Origin: a virus | Virus record (IMG/VR): IMGVR_UViG_3300045996_002337 | Location: 1-64,000 of that record | Reading direction: 5' to 3' (one strand) | DNA: 64,000 bases | Part shown: positions 14,685 through 21,958 of the stretch, piece by piece | How positions within the stretch are numbered: position 1 is the stretch's first letter | How the letters are laid out: every line of letters starts with the position of its first letter | The notes under the pieces: model-generated | The model's database searches: none | What the model was told of the DNA's origin: nothing | What the model saw: only the letters and a program-made list of their open reading frames with translations | Made by a program: the position numbers and the translations under genes

Positions 14685-15535
14685 GGGCGTACCAGGACAT
14701 ACCCGATTTCGGCATTTGAGAACGTTACGGTCAACTGATTAGCCGTAACAAAGGTGACGTCTGACGGAATGATCATCTTTGGACCGTCCCCGCGGTCCAC
14801 GAAGAACTGCACGAACGCAATAAACGGTGCAGCCAGGGCGAGGCCGTGATTCACAGTCCAGGTGGTCGCAGGGGTTGACTGGGTGTGCTTGAACGTTGAG
14901 CCAAAGGATGCCTTATTAAGGAGATCCCATGTTGCCCCATTCCATACACGAACCTGACCATCATCGGTGTCGAACCACTGCTGACCAACCAGCGGGTTTG
15001 TCGGCGCCGCTGACTGAGCAAAGGTGCGGGCAAGTGACACGAAGTTCTGCGCGAAGACTTCACCCCAACCGCTTACGTTTCGTCCAAGAATCTCTACTGG
15101 TAGCGTGGTGTTGATTGTGCCAGGTGGAACAAAAATGTCTGCTGTTCCAGTAGAAATCAAATACGTGCTGATGTTGGTCAGGTAGCCGTCAGTTGCGTAC
15201 GCTGCAGAGTCACCAGCTACGAGCGGGCCGATGACCTCGTTTACTGAGATTGTTGTCTTGCTGTTGGAAAAGGAGCTGGAAGCCGTGTCAACTGCGCTGG
15301 CCGGCGTGTAGACCGTGTAGCGACCCGAGTATTTGGAATTCTCAACCAGGTCAAATGTGGTCGCAACGATTGCAGAATATGTTGACGGTGGGGCCACCGT
15401 GTACGCAGGAAGGGTTTGACCTGCCGCATTTCTAAAGAATCTTCCCTGGAACATCTGCACGAAGTTACCGGCGATCTCGATCGATCCTGGAACTGCAGTT
15501 GTTGGGTTTACCTTGAGTACTTTAATTTTGCGCAT
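14681..15535 (-). CDS. Virion structural / appendage protein
   Basis: A 284-residue, Ser/Thr-rich beta protein. Residues about 180-206 read PLVGQQWFDTDDGQVRVWNG followed by ATW, the GxxW...WNGxxW hook repeated in gp13 here and common at fibre attachment domains. The C-terminal part (TWTVNHGLALAAPF, then VTFVTANQLTVTFSNAEIG) resembles tail-fibre tip domains seen in other phages. It has its own late promoter. The exact position in the particle is unknown. Confidence 0.65.
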   Translation of the reverse strand: MRKIKVLKVNPTTAVPGSIEIAGNFVQMFQGRFFRNAAGQTLPAYTVAPPSTYSAIVATTFDLVENSKYSGRYTVYTPASAVDTASSSFSNSKTTISVNEVIGPLVAGDSAAYATDGYLTNISTYLISTGTADIFVPPGTINTTLPVEILGRNVSGWGEVFAQNFVSLARTFAQSAAPTNPLVGQQWFDTDDGQVRVWNGATWDLLNKASFGSTFKHTQSTPATTWTVNHGLALAAPFIAFVQFFVDRGDGPKMIIPSDVTFVTANQLTVTFSNAEIGYVLVRP

Positions 15536-15561
15536 GCGAAATACCTGTTCGTGATGTCAGG

Positions 15562-15569
15562 TATTTATT
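15562..15569 (-). promoter_or_regulatory. T4-type late promoter octamer
   Basis: AATAAATA on the minus strand, 27 bases before the structural gene starting at 15535. Confidence 0.65.
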
Positions 15570-15939
15570 GACCCACCTGTTTGCGTAGTTTAGCGGCACG
15601 GTAACGAATGTGGGCCTGATTCAGCGCTTCAATGTCCGGACGCCATTCGTCATTCCACTCGTATTGAAGGCATGATGTCATTGCCCGGATGGCAGCATCA
15701 AGCTCGGCCTCGGCCTTCTCAAGTGTATCCTCAACTAGCGAGTGGTCAAGTGAAAGCTCATAAGCAAGATACCAAACTGGTTCGCTTGACCGATCACGTT
15801 TGACCCAAATCTTGTCATCCTGAACACGCGTAACCACCCCACGTGCACCTTTATGAAAGCCAGCGGTCTGCAGCACCCGCACCCGAGTACCCGGCGTCAG
15901 AAAGATAGTGTTGATCGAATCTTTGGTGGGGCTGTCCAT
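15565..15939 (-). CDS. Hypothetical protein with SH3/KOW-like start
   Basis: A 124-residue protein. Residues 14-60 (PGTRVRVLQTAGFHKGARGV followed by VTRVQDDKIWVKRD) look like a KOW/SH3-type barrel, and the rest is helical. It overlaps the DUF488 gene by 43 bases, which is more than the usual 4 here, so the start could be downstream. Confidence 0.6.
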   Translation of the reverse strand: MDSPTKDSINTIFLTPGTRVRVLQTAGFHKGARGVVTRVQDDKIWVKRDRSSEPVWYLAYELSLDHSLVEDTLEKAEAELDAAIRAMTSCLQYEWNDEWRPDIEALNQAHIRYRAAKLRKQVGQ

Positions 15940-16286
15940 TCTGGAACCTCAATTTTTAGGTGCTCTTCAAACCAGTCGGCGACGATTCGACGATGGCAAA
16001 AATCACCCGGGTTTTCAATCTTTTCAAAGCACATGAGAGTAACCTCGTTACTGTACTCATCAACAATGGCATCATATACCTCACGAGGATCAAGGTGGGC
16101 TAACACGACCCGTTTGAACTCGTTAGTGTACACCTCTTTCGAGAGACCTTTGTGTGCCATCTCAACAAGTGACCATGGTGGAGCAAGGACCTTGAACTGC
16201 GCCCCAACATACCACTTTGGTGGGTGTTGTGAGATGCTTAACGGAACCTTGATGTTCCGAATGTTTGAGAAGTAAGATGTCTTCAT
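15897..16286 (-). CDS. DUF488-family protein
   Basis: A 129-residue protein. The C-terminal motif VTLMCFEKIENPGDFCHRRI followed by VADWF is the DUF488 signature (LMCFE....CHR..VA.wL), with paired Cys and a CHR core. Members are found in bacteria and T4-like phages; function is unknown, and nucleotide or thiol chemistry has been suggested. The perfect palindrome at 16295-16326 lies just before its start. Confidence 0.8.
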   Translation of the reverse strand: MKTSYFSNIRNIKVPLSISQHPPKWYVGAQFKVLAPPWSLVEMAHKGLSKEVYTNEFKRVVLAHLDPREVYDAIVDEYSNEVTLMCFEKIENPGDFCHRRIVADWFEEHLKIEVPEWTAPPKIRSTLSF

Positions 16287-16294
16287 ACCAACGC

Positions 16295-16326
16295 AGATGT
16301 AGGAGCGACGCGTCGCTCCTACATCT
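16295..16326. repeat. Perfect 32-bp palindrome
   Basis: AGATGTAGGAGCGACG followed by its exact reverse complement. It fills the gap between a small membrane-protein gene and the DUF488 gene. There is no T-run on the minus side, so a simple terminator is unlikely; it may be an operator or an RNA hairpin over the DUF488 leader. Confidence 0.8.
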
Positions 16327-16327
16327 C

Positions 16328-16465
16328 TTATCGTCTACCTAAGAAAGCCGCGATGGCCACGGCACCAAAAAGCACGGCAAGAAAGCCGACACCCAAGGCG
16401 ATATCAGCAACGAAGGCGCCGAGCTTAGCGCCAAATCCAAATACGAATGAGTTCCAGAAATCCAT
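16328..16465 (-). CDS. Small membrane protein (45 aa)
   Basis: A 45-residue protein starting MDFWNSFVFGFGAKLG, with one or two membrane spans (residues about 10-41, Ala/Gly/Val/Leu rich) and ending FLGRR. Its ATG shares one base with the stop of the preceding gene (TAATG), which supports translation. Function unknown. Confidence 0.6.
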   Translation of the reverse strand: MDFWNSFVFGFGAKLGAFVADIALGVGFLAVLFGAVAIAAFLGRR

Positions 16466-16725
16466 TATGACAGTCTAGCTTCAGTACCGTGCAGAGCCGC
16501 AAATTCGCATGCAAGCGCTGCACTATTAAACCAGAACTTAAAATCAAGTCCTTGACGATTGATTAGAACCTTTTGCTCCTGCCAAGCCAGAAGCCGGTTA
16601 TAGGCTTTGCTCACGCCGATCGTAGGAACCGCACCATGTGACTGATGCGAGTCGACCCAATCAATCAGCGCTTTAACTTGAGCAGGTTCGGCCGGCGTGT
16701 CAATGTTGACGACGAACCTGTACAT
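16465..16725 (-). CDS. Hypothetical protein
   Basis: An 86-residue protein starting MYRFVVNIDTPAEPAQV. It has a short alpha/beta layout and no recognised motif. The start was chosen just after the preceding stop (16727) rather than 42 bases upstream. Confidence 0.6.
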   Translation of the reverse strand: MYRFVVNIDTPAEPAQVKALIDWVDSHQSHGAVPTIGVSKAYNRLLAWQEQKVLINRQGLDFKFWFNSAALACEFAALHGTEARLS

Positions 16726-16726
16726 C

Positions 16727-17227
16727 TTACTCAAAAACCTTTGACAGCAGGCCGACGTTGTCAGCATGTGTAGGCGCTGTCCAGCCAGCCGGCTTGATCA
16801 GATCAGGCAGCCCCAGCGGATTTGGACGCGCAGGCTTGATGCCCGGTTCCTTCTGCATGTTCTTGTCATGAACACGTGCCCATGCCATATCAGCATCCAC
16901 CTCGAATGCGTCAAGCGTACCAATTGCAACGACGCAGAGGTCAATGGCAGCATCAACGACGTCTTCAGCGCGTGACGGATCAAGAGGTTCGCCAGTGCGA
17001 ACGGCATCGAACGTTACTTTGTAGCCAGCAGCCTCATATGCTTCAACGAGCTCTTCCTTCAGGAAGTCAAGGCGGAACTTAAGGAAGGTGCTGAGCTTTT
17101 CCTTATCAAGGTTGCGAATGACGGGATTCACGCCAAATTTGGTGTGCATCTCAGCGATATCAGTTACCCATTCGGTTTTCGTTGCGAATGTCGTTACTTC
17201 AGTGATTGTAGTTGTGGGTTGTCCCAT
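16727..17227 (-). CDS. All-alpha NTP pyrophosphatase (MazG / PRA-PH-like)
   Basis: A 166-residue protein. The pattern FRLDFLKEELVEAYEA (EExxE-type helix), then AEDVVDAAIDLCVVAIGTLD (DxxxD helix), then MAWARVHDKNMQK fits the all-alpha NTP-PPase superfamily, which hydrolyses NTPs or dNTPs to the monophosphate and PPi. Phage members usually adjust nucleotide pools or blunt the stringent response. Confidence 0.8.
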   Translation of the reverse strand: MGQPTTTITEVTTFATKTEWVTDIAEMHTKFGVNPVIRNLDKEKLSTFLKFRLDFLKEELVEAYEAAGYKVTFDAVRTGEPLDPSRAEDVVDAAIDLCVVAIGTLDAFEVDADMAWARVHDKNMQKEPGIKPARPNPLGLPDLIKPAGWTAPTHADNVGLLSKVFE

Positions 17228-17245
17228 TTTTCTCTCCTAGCGCGG

Positions 17246-17794
17246 TTACGGGGTTTGGAGAGTAGGAATCATTGTAACATCGTCGCGCGCTGGCGCCGCC
17301 TTCAATGTAGGTTCCTGTACGCCCGCAAATTTGTAAGCTGCCTGACGACTGAAGAAGAACGTACTGTCAAAATTGCTCGGACGAAGCAGCTCATGTTGGC
17401 ATAGAAGCTTGAAGGAAATTGCGCCGCGATACAGGTAGCGCATTTCATTTTGTTCCAGCTCCTCAAAGGAGTGAATGATAACGTCATCCTGACGTGACCA
17501 CGCTTCTACTTCTCTTGCTGAGATGGTGTGCGTGGTGGAAACCGAACCGTAGACGTTCATCATGGCAAGTTTATCATCCTGCCAAATTCCATCCACTATG
17601 CGGTCATAAACATTCGTGGTGAATGTTTCTTCATATGCCAGCCCTGCACGCACAAATGCCTCATTGTGCGTGTATTCGCAAATGAGGCCGTGCGCTAGAT
17701 TTTCCTTCGCGCTTTGGCGAAGGGCCAGCCAAACTTTGTCTAAAACATCATCGCTGGGTGAAATGATGTCTCCAATTTTTAGTGGTGTGTACAT
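17246..17794 (-). CDS. Hypothetical protein
   Basis: A 182-residue protein with a helical first half and EMRYLYRGAISFKLLCQHEL near residue 118. The YRG there echoes the Arg motif of ARTs, but no matching Ser or Glu motif follows, so no ART call is made. The -10 box is only 6 bases upstream, suggesting a leaderless message. Confidence 0.6.
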   Translation of the reverse strand: MYTPLKIGDIISPSDDVLDKVWLALRQSAKENLAHGLICEYTHNEAFVRAGLAYEETFTTNVYDRIVDGIWQDDKLAMMNVYGSVSTTHTISAREVEAWSRQDDVIIHSFEELEQNEMRYLYRGAISFKLLCQHELLRPSNFDSTFFFSRQAAYKFAGVQEPTLKAAPARDDVTMIPTLQTP

Positions 17795-17800
17795 GCTGCA

Positions 17801-17829
17801 ATTGTAACGCAGTCATGTACATTCTCCAA
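17801..17829 (-). promoter_or_regulatory. Sigma70-like promoter, likely leaderless
   Basis: TTGGAG, 17 bases, TACAAT on the minus strand. The -10 box ends 6 bases before the ATG at 17794. Confidence 0.5.
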
Positions 17830-17847
17830 TCAAGGTTTAGGACGTTG

Positions 17848-18225
17848 TCAGCGCCTAATGGCGTCCTTAAGGGCCTTGCTCAACGCATCCCCGGATTCGT
17901 ATGCCTTATGAAGCTTGTTGCTATCTTTGCATGAACCTGACCAATAATCAACGGCGTGAAGATCGCGCGCATGCTTATGGATCAGCTTCCAAATTGCTGC
18001 TTCTTCCTTCATCTCACGGTCGTCTTGTTCAAAAAACGGCGCAGGATAAACTTCATCGGGCGCCTCAGGCCACTCGCGGCGACACGCCTCGAAGTTGCCT
18101 TCATTCCAGCAGCGTAGGAAGTTCATGGGATCGTCAGTGGTCAGCAGGAACGCGCACAAGGCTCGCCAAGTATCACCCTCACGGACCGGGCCTGGCCCGC
18201 CGTTTGGTCGATCACCGCGACTCAT
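17848..18225 (-). CDS. Hypothetical protein
   Basis: A 125-residue, charged, mostly helical protein with an early EGDTWRALCAFLL helix. Not recognised. It overlaps the next gene upstream by 4 bases (ATGA). Confidence 0.55.
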   Translation of the reverse strand: MSRGDRPNGGPGPVREGDTWRALCAFLLTTDDPMNFLRCWNEGNFEACRREWPEAPDEVYPAPFFEQDDREMKEEAAIWKLIHKHARDLHAVDYWSGSCKDSNKLHKAYESGDALSKALKDAIRR

Positions 18226-18413
18226 TTGATTTCCTTATTTGTAAGTGCTGCCAACGCCGCAGCCTCATGTTCACTCTCCAGCTGCTCATCAACTTTCAGT
18301 TTCTCGGTGAATTCGTTGCGCGTGATGATAGTGAACCCGAGGCGGCAGAACCACCAAAGTGCGATACACGAGGCCACCCATTCGCCGATCAGTTCAATGT
18401 TTGCTTCAGTCAT
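18222..18413 (-). CDS. Hypothetical protein with hydrophobic helix
   Basis: A 63-residue protein starting MTEANIELIGEW, with one hydrophobic helix (ASCIALWWFCRLGFTII, residues 14-30) and an acidic C-terminal helix. It is probably a single-span membrane protein. The ATG at 18413 has AAGGAA 5 bases upstream. Confidence 0.55.
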   Translation of the reverse strand: MTEANIELIGEWVASCIALWWFCRLGFTIITRNEFTEKLKVDEQLESEHEAAALAALTNKEIK

Positions 18414-18421
18414 CAAGTTCC

Positions 18422-18673
18422 TTAGATTTTGCGAGCGGCCATCCAGGCGCGATAGGCCAATCTGCGATCACCGCCGGGTTCGCCTTCCTTTTCCCACCAT
18501 TCGGCGAAGGCTTCGTTCGCGTCATCGAGGCTATCAATGCTTTTTCGAACGAGGTTGTCCCACGCCATGGCACACACCTTCGGGTGATCAGTCAATTGTC
18601 GAGCTTCATCGCCCGGCATGACGTCGCGGTAGACGACGGTGAAGTAGCCTGGGGTTTTGCTAAGATCGCTCAT
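18422..18673 (-). CDS. Hypothetical protein
   Basis: An 83-residue protein starting MSDLSKTPGYF, with an acidic helical second half (DANEAFAEWWEKEGEP). The start shares one base with the preceding stop (TAATG). Not recognised. Confidence 0.55.
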   Translation of the reverse strand: MSDLSKTPGYFTVVYRDVMPGDEARQLTDHPKVCAMAWDNLVRKSIDSLDDANEAFAEWWEKEGEPGGDRRLAYRAWMAARKI

Positions 18674-18864
18674 TAGTACCACTCGCGCTTGACCACGTAG
18701 TTCGCGGTTGGGGTTTGGGGATCGGCTTCCTTGAGGGCGGCGTATTCATCCTTGAGCTTCTTCTCAAGCTCGCGCGCTTCCTTCACGTCGAACTTGGTTA
18801 CGTCCTTGATGGTCTTCCAACCGTCCATCACCACGATGTGCCAAGATTTCATGTGAGTTGCCAT
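18673..18864 (-). CDS. Hypothetical protein
   Basis: A 63-residue protein starting MATHMKSWHIVVMDGWKTIK, with a charged helix (VKEARELEKKLKDEYAALKE). It is the first gene after a good sigma70-like promoter and has AGGAA before the ATG. An earlier start 30 bases upstream lacks a ribosome site. Confidence 0.6.
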   Translation of the reverse strand: MATHMKSWHIVVMDGWKTIKDVTKFDVKEARELEKKLKDEYAALKEADPQTPTANYVVKREWY

Positions 18865-18893
18865 TTGATTTGTTCCTGAGAGTTGATAGAGCA

Positions 18894-18922
18894 ATTATAA
18901 CCTGGTGCGCTGGGATGTACAA
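18894..18922 (-). promoter_or_regulatory. Sigma70-like promoter TTGTAC-17-TATAAT
   Basis: -35 TTGTAC (18917-18922) and -10 TATAAT (18894-18899), spaced 17. The GTAC core of the -35 box recurs in three other promoters here. Confidence 0.75.
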
Positions 18923-18927
18923 CGCTG

Positions 18928-19173
18928 TTACAGACCTAGCGCACGTCGTTCTTCATCAGTCAGCTTCTTGAGGGCGCGCTCCCGGACCTTTTCCACCTGC
19001 GCACCTTCAGCTTCTTCGATTGTATCGAAGATTTCGAGCTGCACCTCGCTGAACCTCTCGTAGGTGTTCTTTGCCACATATTTCTCAGCTTCCGCCTTGG
19101 AGCTCAGATAGAACTTGTGGTTGTGACGATCAGCACCGTCCCAAATTTGAACAGAGTAGACGATCATTTTCAT
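18928..19173 (-). CDS. Hypothetical protein
   Basis: An 81-residue protein starting MKMIVYSVQIWDG. The first 50 residues have a beta-alpha-beta pattern; the C-terminus is a charged helix (EKVRERALKKLTDEERRALG). Not recognised. Confidence 0.55.
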   Translation of the reverse strand: MKMIVYSVQIWDGADRHNHKFYLSSKAEAEKYVAKNTYERFSEVQLEIFDTIEEAEGAQVEKVRERALKKLTDEERRALGL

Positions 19174-19181
19174 TTGGGACC

Positions 19182-19499
19182 TTACGACAGCTTGATGTTG
19201 AAGCGAGTGGCGAACTTCACGATGGCGTTCTTGTCGAAGCCGTTGTTGATCAGCATGCTGTTGGCCCGCTCGATCAACGTACCGAACGCCTCAACCATTC
19301 GGTTCATCTCCGAAACGCTGAAGATATTCTCGTTTCCGAGAGAGATGTCCATCGCCAGGACCAGCGTTTCCGCATGTTCGCTGCAGTTACCTTCAAGCAA
19401 GCGGTTCTTCAGCTTTGTTGCGAAGATGAATGAGGGGCTTTGTTCGAAGTCGAAGTCAAGCAGACCCTCGACCATTTGAACGATGTCTTCGGCGCGCAT
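19182..19499 (-). CDS. Hypothetical protein
   Basis: A 105-residue, helical protein starting MRAEDIVQMVEGLLDFDFEQ. No motif recognised. It lies in the same short minus operon as its neighbours, 8 bases after the gene at 19508. Confidence 0.55.
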   Translation of the reverse strand: MRAEDIVQMVEGLLDFDFEQSPSFIFATKLKNRLLEGNCSEHAETLVLAMDISLGNENIFSVSEMNRMVEAFGTLIERANSMLINNGFDKNAIVKFATRFNIKLS

Positions 19500-19507
19500 G
19501 CTCGTCC

Positions 19508-19786
19508 TTAGGCGTTGAAGCCGGGGACCAGGGCGTTCTGCACCTTGGCAAGCAGGGTTTCAAACTTCAGGCGGGTCAGATCAGACTTGGCGCCGACCTT
19601 GAGCTTGACGGCGTGAGCGACCAGCTTGTCCTTGTCAGACACGACACCACCGAGAACGGCGTTCGTCCAGGCGTTGCCGAAGGAGAAGCGCTGACGGGTT
19701 TCACGCTGAAGGAGGTACTTGGCCTTCTTGACAGCTTGTTCGGCGGTGGTCGTGTTGGAAACGGTGGTGTTAGTAGTGGTGTTCAT
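19508..19786 (-). CDS. Hypothetical protein
   Basis: A 92-residue protein with a Thr/Asn-rich start (MNTTTNTTVSNTTT) followed by a basic helical body. It is first in its operon, under the promoter at 19822-19850. The start was chosen at MNTTTN because AAGGCTTC precedes it. Confidence 0.55.
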   Translation of the reverse strand: MNTTTNTTVSNTTTAEQAVKKAKYLLQRETRQRFSFGNAWTNAVLGGVVSDKDKLVAHAVKLKVGAKSDLTRLKFETLLAKVQNALVPGFNA

Positions 19787-19821
19787 TTTGAAGCCTTTCA
19801 AAGATTGGTTGGTATAGATGA

Positions 19822-19850
19822 ATTATATCCAACCTGCCCATGATGTACAC
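19822..19850 (-). promoter_or_regulatory. Sigma70-like promoter GTGTAC-17-TATAAT
   Basis: -35 GTGTAC (19845-19850) and -10 TATAAT (19822-19827) on the minus strand, spaced 17. Confidence 0.7.
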
Positions 19851-19896
19851 TACTTCTAGCAACTGTTACATCTATCCTAAAGGCAATAAATAAACC

Positions 19897-20403
19897 ATGA
19901 TCACATTCAAGCAATACCTTCGTGAAGACACCCTCCCAAAACTGGCATGGGATCCAACCCCAAAAATCGGTTGGTGGCGAGATGCTGACCCACTTCGTCT
20001 ATATCATGGAACCAACCTAGCGCACCTAGATTCATTTGCTGAGCACGGCATGAACCGTCCAGACCCTCGAACAGGAATGTACTCATTCGCCTTTGAACCA
20101 TTCACGGCCCGGGCTTTCGCGATCATGGGCGGAGAGGCACGCCTTCTAGCGTCCAAGGCAAAGCCAGGTGTAGTACCCGAAAATCAACGGGTTGTGATCG
20201 TTTTCGATATTCCGCAGGATTGGATTGAACGCCATCAAGATCTTGATCTACGTGGCAATGATGAAGAACACCTGTCCCGTCTTCAGGACAAATCAAAGTA
20301 TGACGGCTGGAAGGGTTCTGATCAGCAGTACTATCAGCTGTGTGAGCTGCGCGTGGACGCAGCTGTGCCTGCGAAGTTCATCGCAGGCTACATGCTCAAA
20401 TAA
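19897..20403 (+). CDS. Packaged ART-like protein of a different (H-Y-E-like) type
   Basis: A 168-residue protein with leader MITFKQYLRE, identical in its first ten residues to ART copy F. The body differs: LRLYHGTNLAHLDSFAEHGM (His37), MYSFAFEPFTARAFAIMGGE (61-80), RVVIVFDIP, and YQLCELRVDAAVPAKFIAGY (Glu150). YHGT, then SF...A..yA, then E-[LV]-x-V...I fits the H-Y-E branch of ADP-ribosyltransferases (PARP/KptA/DarT-like) better than R-S-E. It is a lone plus gene in a minus region. NAD use and target are inferred. Confidence 0.7.
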   Translation: MITFKQYLREDTLPKLAWDPTPKIGWWRDADPLRLYHGTNLAHLDSFAEHGMNRPDPRTGMYSFAFEPFTARAFAIMGGEARLLASKAKPGVVPENQRVVIVFDIPQDWIERHQDLDLRGNDEEHLSRLQDKSKYDGWKGSDQQYYQLCELRVDAAVPAKFIAGYMLK

Positions 20404-20955
20404 TCATACCGCTTCCGTCTGCTTCAGAAGCCCTGCCTCATGGATGATCTGCAGCATCTCACGGTATGGTGCAAGCAGCCGGTTGCGAACAGAGAGCTTC
20501 TTGCTCATTGCTGCCTTCTTCAGTGCGTCGCGGTATAGCGCCTTAAACGAGCGCACGTTGACGTTATGAAGGTTCTTTCGAATTAATTCACGATCCTCGC
20601 GGATCTCATTTCCCCGCAGTGAATTGCAGGACGCACACGCGGCTCTGTAGTTCGAAGTGTGGTTGATGCCGCCCAGAGAAACTGGAACGATGTGGTCCTT
20701 CGTGAGAGAGTGAAGGGCCCCGTTCTTATGAATGAACGGGGTCACGGTCATCTGGACCTGCGTGTCTTTAGAGCCAACCCACGCGATCCAGCGATCTGCC
20801 TTTGAGTTGCAGATGTGACACAACAAGTCACGCCCCTTCCAGAACGTGGCGATGCTCACCTTCGTTCCCTGAATCACGACTTGGCCTTTGCCGCTGCTCA
20901 GAAGCAGCTCCTGCCCGGCCTCAAGGCTAAACTCGCGAAAGTAGATTTCTTGCAT
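20404..20955 (-). CDS. HNH endonuclease
   Basis: A 183-residue protein. LLCHICNSKADRWIAWVG gives a first CxxC, then LTKDHIVPVSLGGINHTSNY followed by RAACASCNSLRGNEI gives the HNH core (His near 93, Asn, His) with the second CxxC. This is a zinc-braced HNH nuclease, free-standing and convergent with the ART at 19897. It may be a homing endonuclease or a packaging-linked nuclease. Confidence 0.85.
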   Translation of the reverse strand: MQEIYFREFSLEAGQELLLSSGKGQVVIQGTKVSIATFWKGRDLLCHICNSKADRWIAWVGSKDTQVQMTVTPFIHKNGALHSLTKDHIVPVSLGGINHTSNYRAACASCNSLRGNEIREDRELIRKNLHNVNVRSFKALYRDALKKAAMSKKLSVRNRLLAPYREMLQIIHEAGLLKQTEAV

Positions 20956-20957
20956 GT

Positions 20958-21077
20958 TTACACCGCAAACATCAGGATGATGGAAATGACGGCCAGAAGG
21001 CTAAAGGATTTGAAATATCCGCTAGCCAAAAAAGGCAACGAAAGGATACCCAAACCCATCCCAATGATTCCAATCAT
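20958..21077 (-). CDS. Small membrane protein (39 aa)
   Basis: A 39-residue hydrophobic protein starting MIGIIGMGLGILSLP, with two short hydrophobic stretches around SGYFKSFS. CAAGGAG lies 7 bases before the ATG and a strong promoter precedes it, so expression is likely. Function unknown. Confidence 0.6.
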   Translation of the reverse strand: MIGIIGMGLGILSLPFLASGYFKSFSLLAVISIILMFAV

Positions 21078-21102
21078 GTTCACTCCTTGAGTTGATAGAT
21101 CT

Positions 21103-21131
21103 ATTATACCATCAACCTGCAAAAAGTACAT
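21103..21131 (-). promoter_or_regulatory. Sigma70-like promoter ATGTAC-17-TATAAT
   Basis: -35 ATGTAC (21126-21131) and -10 TATAAT (21103-21108) on the minus strand, spaced 17, driving the small membrane protein and HNH gene. Confidence 0.75.
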
Positions 21132-21146
21132 TACGCGCTGTGATTT

Positions 21147-21383
21147 TTACGTTGCTGAAGCGCCTTTCTTAAGAGCGAGCAAAAGTCTCAAGCGCTCGAC
21201 GCGCTTCTGAGCTTCATCGAGGGACTTCTCATCCTCAGCAAGTTCGCGCTCTTCCGCGTACAACCCAGGATTTGCCTCAAACTCGCGCCGTTGATTCCAG
21301 TAACACATACATTGGGGCCCAGCATAACCTGCAGCACCAGAAAAGATTGGGAGCCGGCAAGTAGCACAGATCGATGCGCTCAT
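21147..21383 (-). CDS. Small zinc-ribbon-like protein
   Basis: A 78-residue protein. SICATCRLPIF and YAGPQCMCYW provide four cysteines of a probable zinc ribbon; the rest is a charged coiled coil (EDEKSLDEAQKRVERLRLLL). It is last in the GC-rich accessory operon. Confidence 0.6.
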   Translation of the reverse strand: MSASICATCRLPIFSGAAGYAGPQCMCYWNQRREFEANPGLYAEERELAEDEKSLDEAQKRVERLRLLLALKKGASAT

Positions 21384-21688
21384 TCCTCACCTCTTTGCAC
21401 GGCGGCGTCGAATTGCTCCCTGATTGGGCGGTCGGTGTCGTAGCCCCAGGTGTCCCACTTGTAGCCCTTCGTGATGCCTTTAAGGCGTCGAGCCTCAAGC
21501 CACTCCACTCGCTCTGCATCCTTAGCCCCGCTGGCCGCCATGTCGCGCAGGCGATTGAGCGATTCGTACGCTTTAGCCAGAAGAACGACGGCTTGTGTCA
21601 GTGATTCATAACGTGCAGCCTTAAACGCTTCCGCCACTTTGCTTCTCACCTCTTCCACCAGCTCTTCCGGCGTTTGGTTAGTTTGCAT
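21380..21688 (-). CDS. Accessory operon protein
   Basis: A 102-residue helical protein. The start MQTNQTPEELVEE is nearly that of the gene at 21959 (MQTNQTPDALAEH). RLRDMAASGAKDAERVEWLE is like small beta-proteobacterial phage and prophage proteins of unknown role. Confidence 0.6.
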   Translation of the reverse strand: MQTNQTPEELVEEVRSKVAEAFKAARYESLTQAVVLLAKAYESLNRLRDMAASGAKDAERVEWLEARRLKGITKGYKWDTWGYDTDRPIREQFDAAVQRGEE

Positions 21689-21887
21689 TTGAGTTCCTTC
21701 TTAATTCTGCACGCTGATTGTCCCGCATAACAGCTATGCGCAACACATCAGCAAGGCAGGTGATGTTGTCAACCAACTCTGCCGGAATAGTGGTCCCGTC
21801 CCGTGTCCTATATGATTGGGTTAACGGGTCGAGTACAACCCATTCTCTCGACGGCACCTGCATGTCAAGTTTCTTTTTGATGATCAC
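21678..21887 (-). CDS. Accessory operon protein
   Basis: A 69-residue protein from a GTG start, or 61 residues from the ATG at 21863 (MQVPSREWVVLDP). It has no recognised domain and overlaps the next gene by 11 bases. Confidence 0.5.
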   Translation of the reverse strand: MIIKKKLDMQVPSREWVVLDPLTQSYRTRDGTTIPAELVDNITCLADVLRIAVMRDNQRAELRRNSNAN

Positions 21888-21922
21888 TCGTCAGCTCCTG
21901 ACCGGAGCCTGGAGCCTGTTGT

Positions 21923-21944
21923 ATGGGCGCGACAGCGCGCCCAT
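21923..21944. repeat. GC-rich hairpin in the operon spacer
   Basis: ATGGGCGCG, ACAG, CGCGCCCAT: a perfect 9-bp stem with a 4-base loop in the only real gap of the accessory operon. No T-run on either side. Confidence 0.6.
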
Positions 21945-21958
21945 CGGGGTTGATGTGC

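Noticed and set aside
17246-17794. Another ART (YLYRG motif)
   Set aside because: Only the YRG is present; no Ser-motif, DRxP or ExMxxxC block follows, and there is no capsid leader.
19885-19892. AATAAATA before the H-Y-E-like ART as a late promoter
   Set aside because: It ends only 4 bases before the ATG, so a transcript starting the usual distance downstream would lose the start codon. Either another promoter lies upstream or the match is chance.
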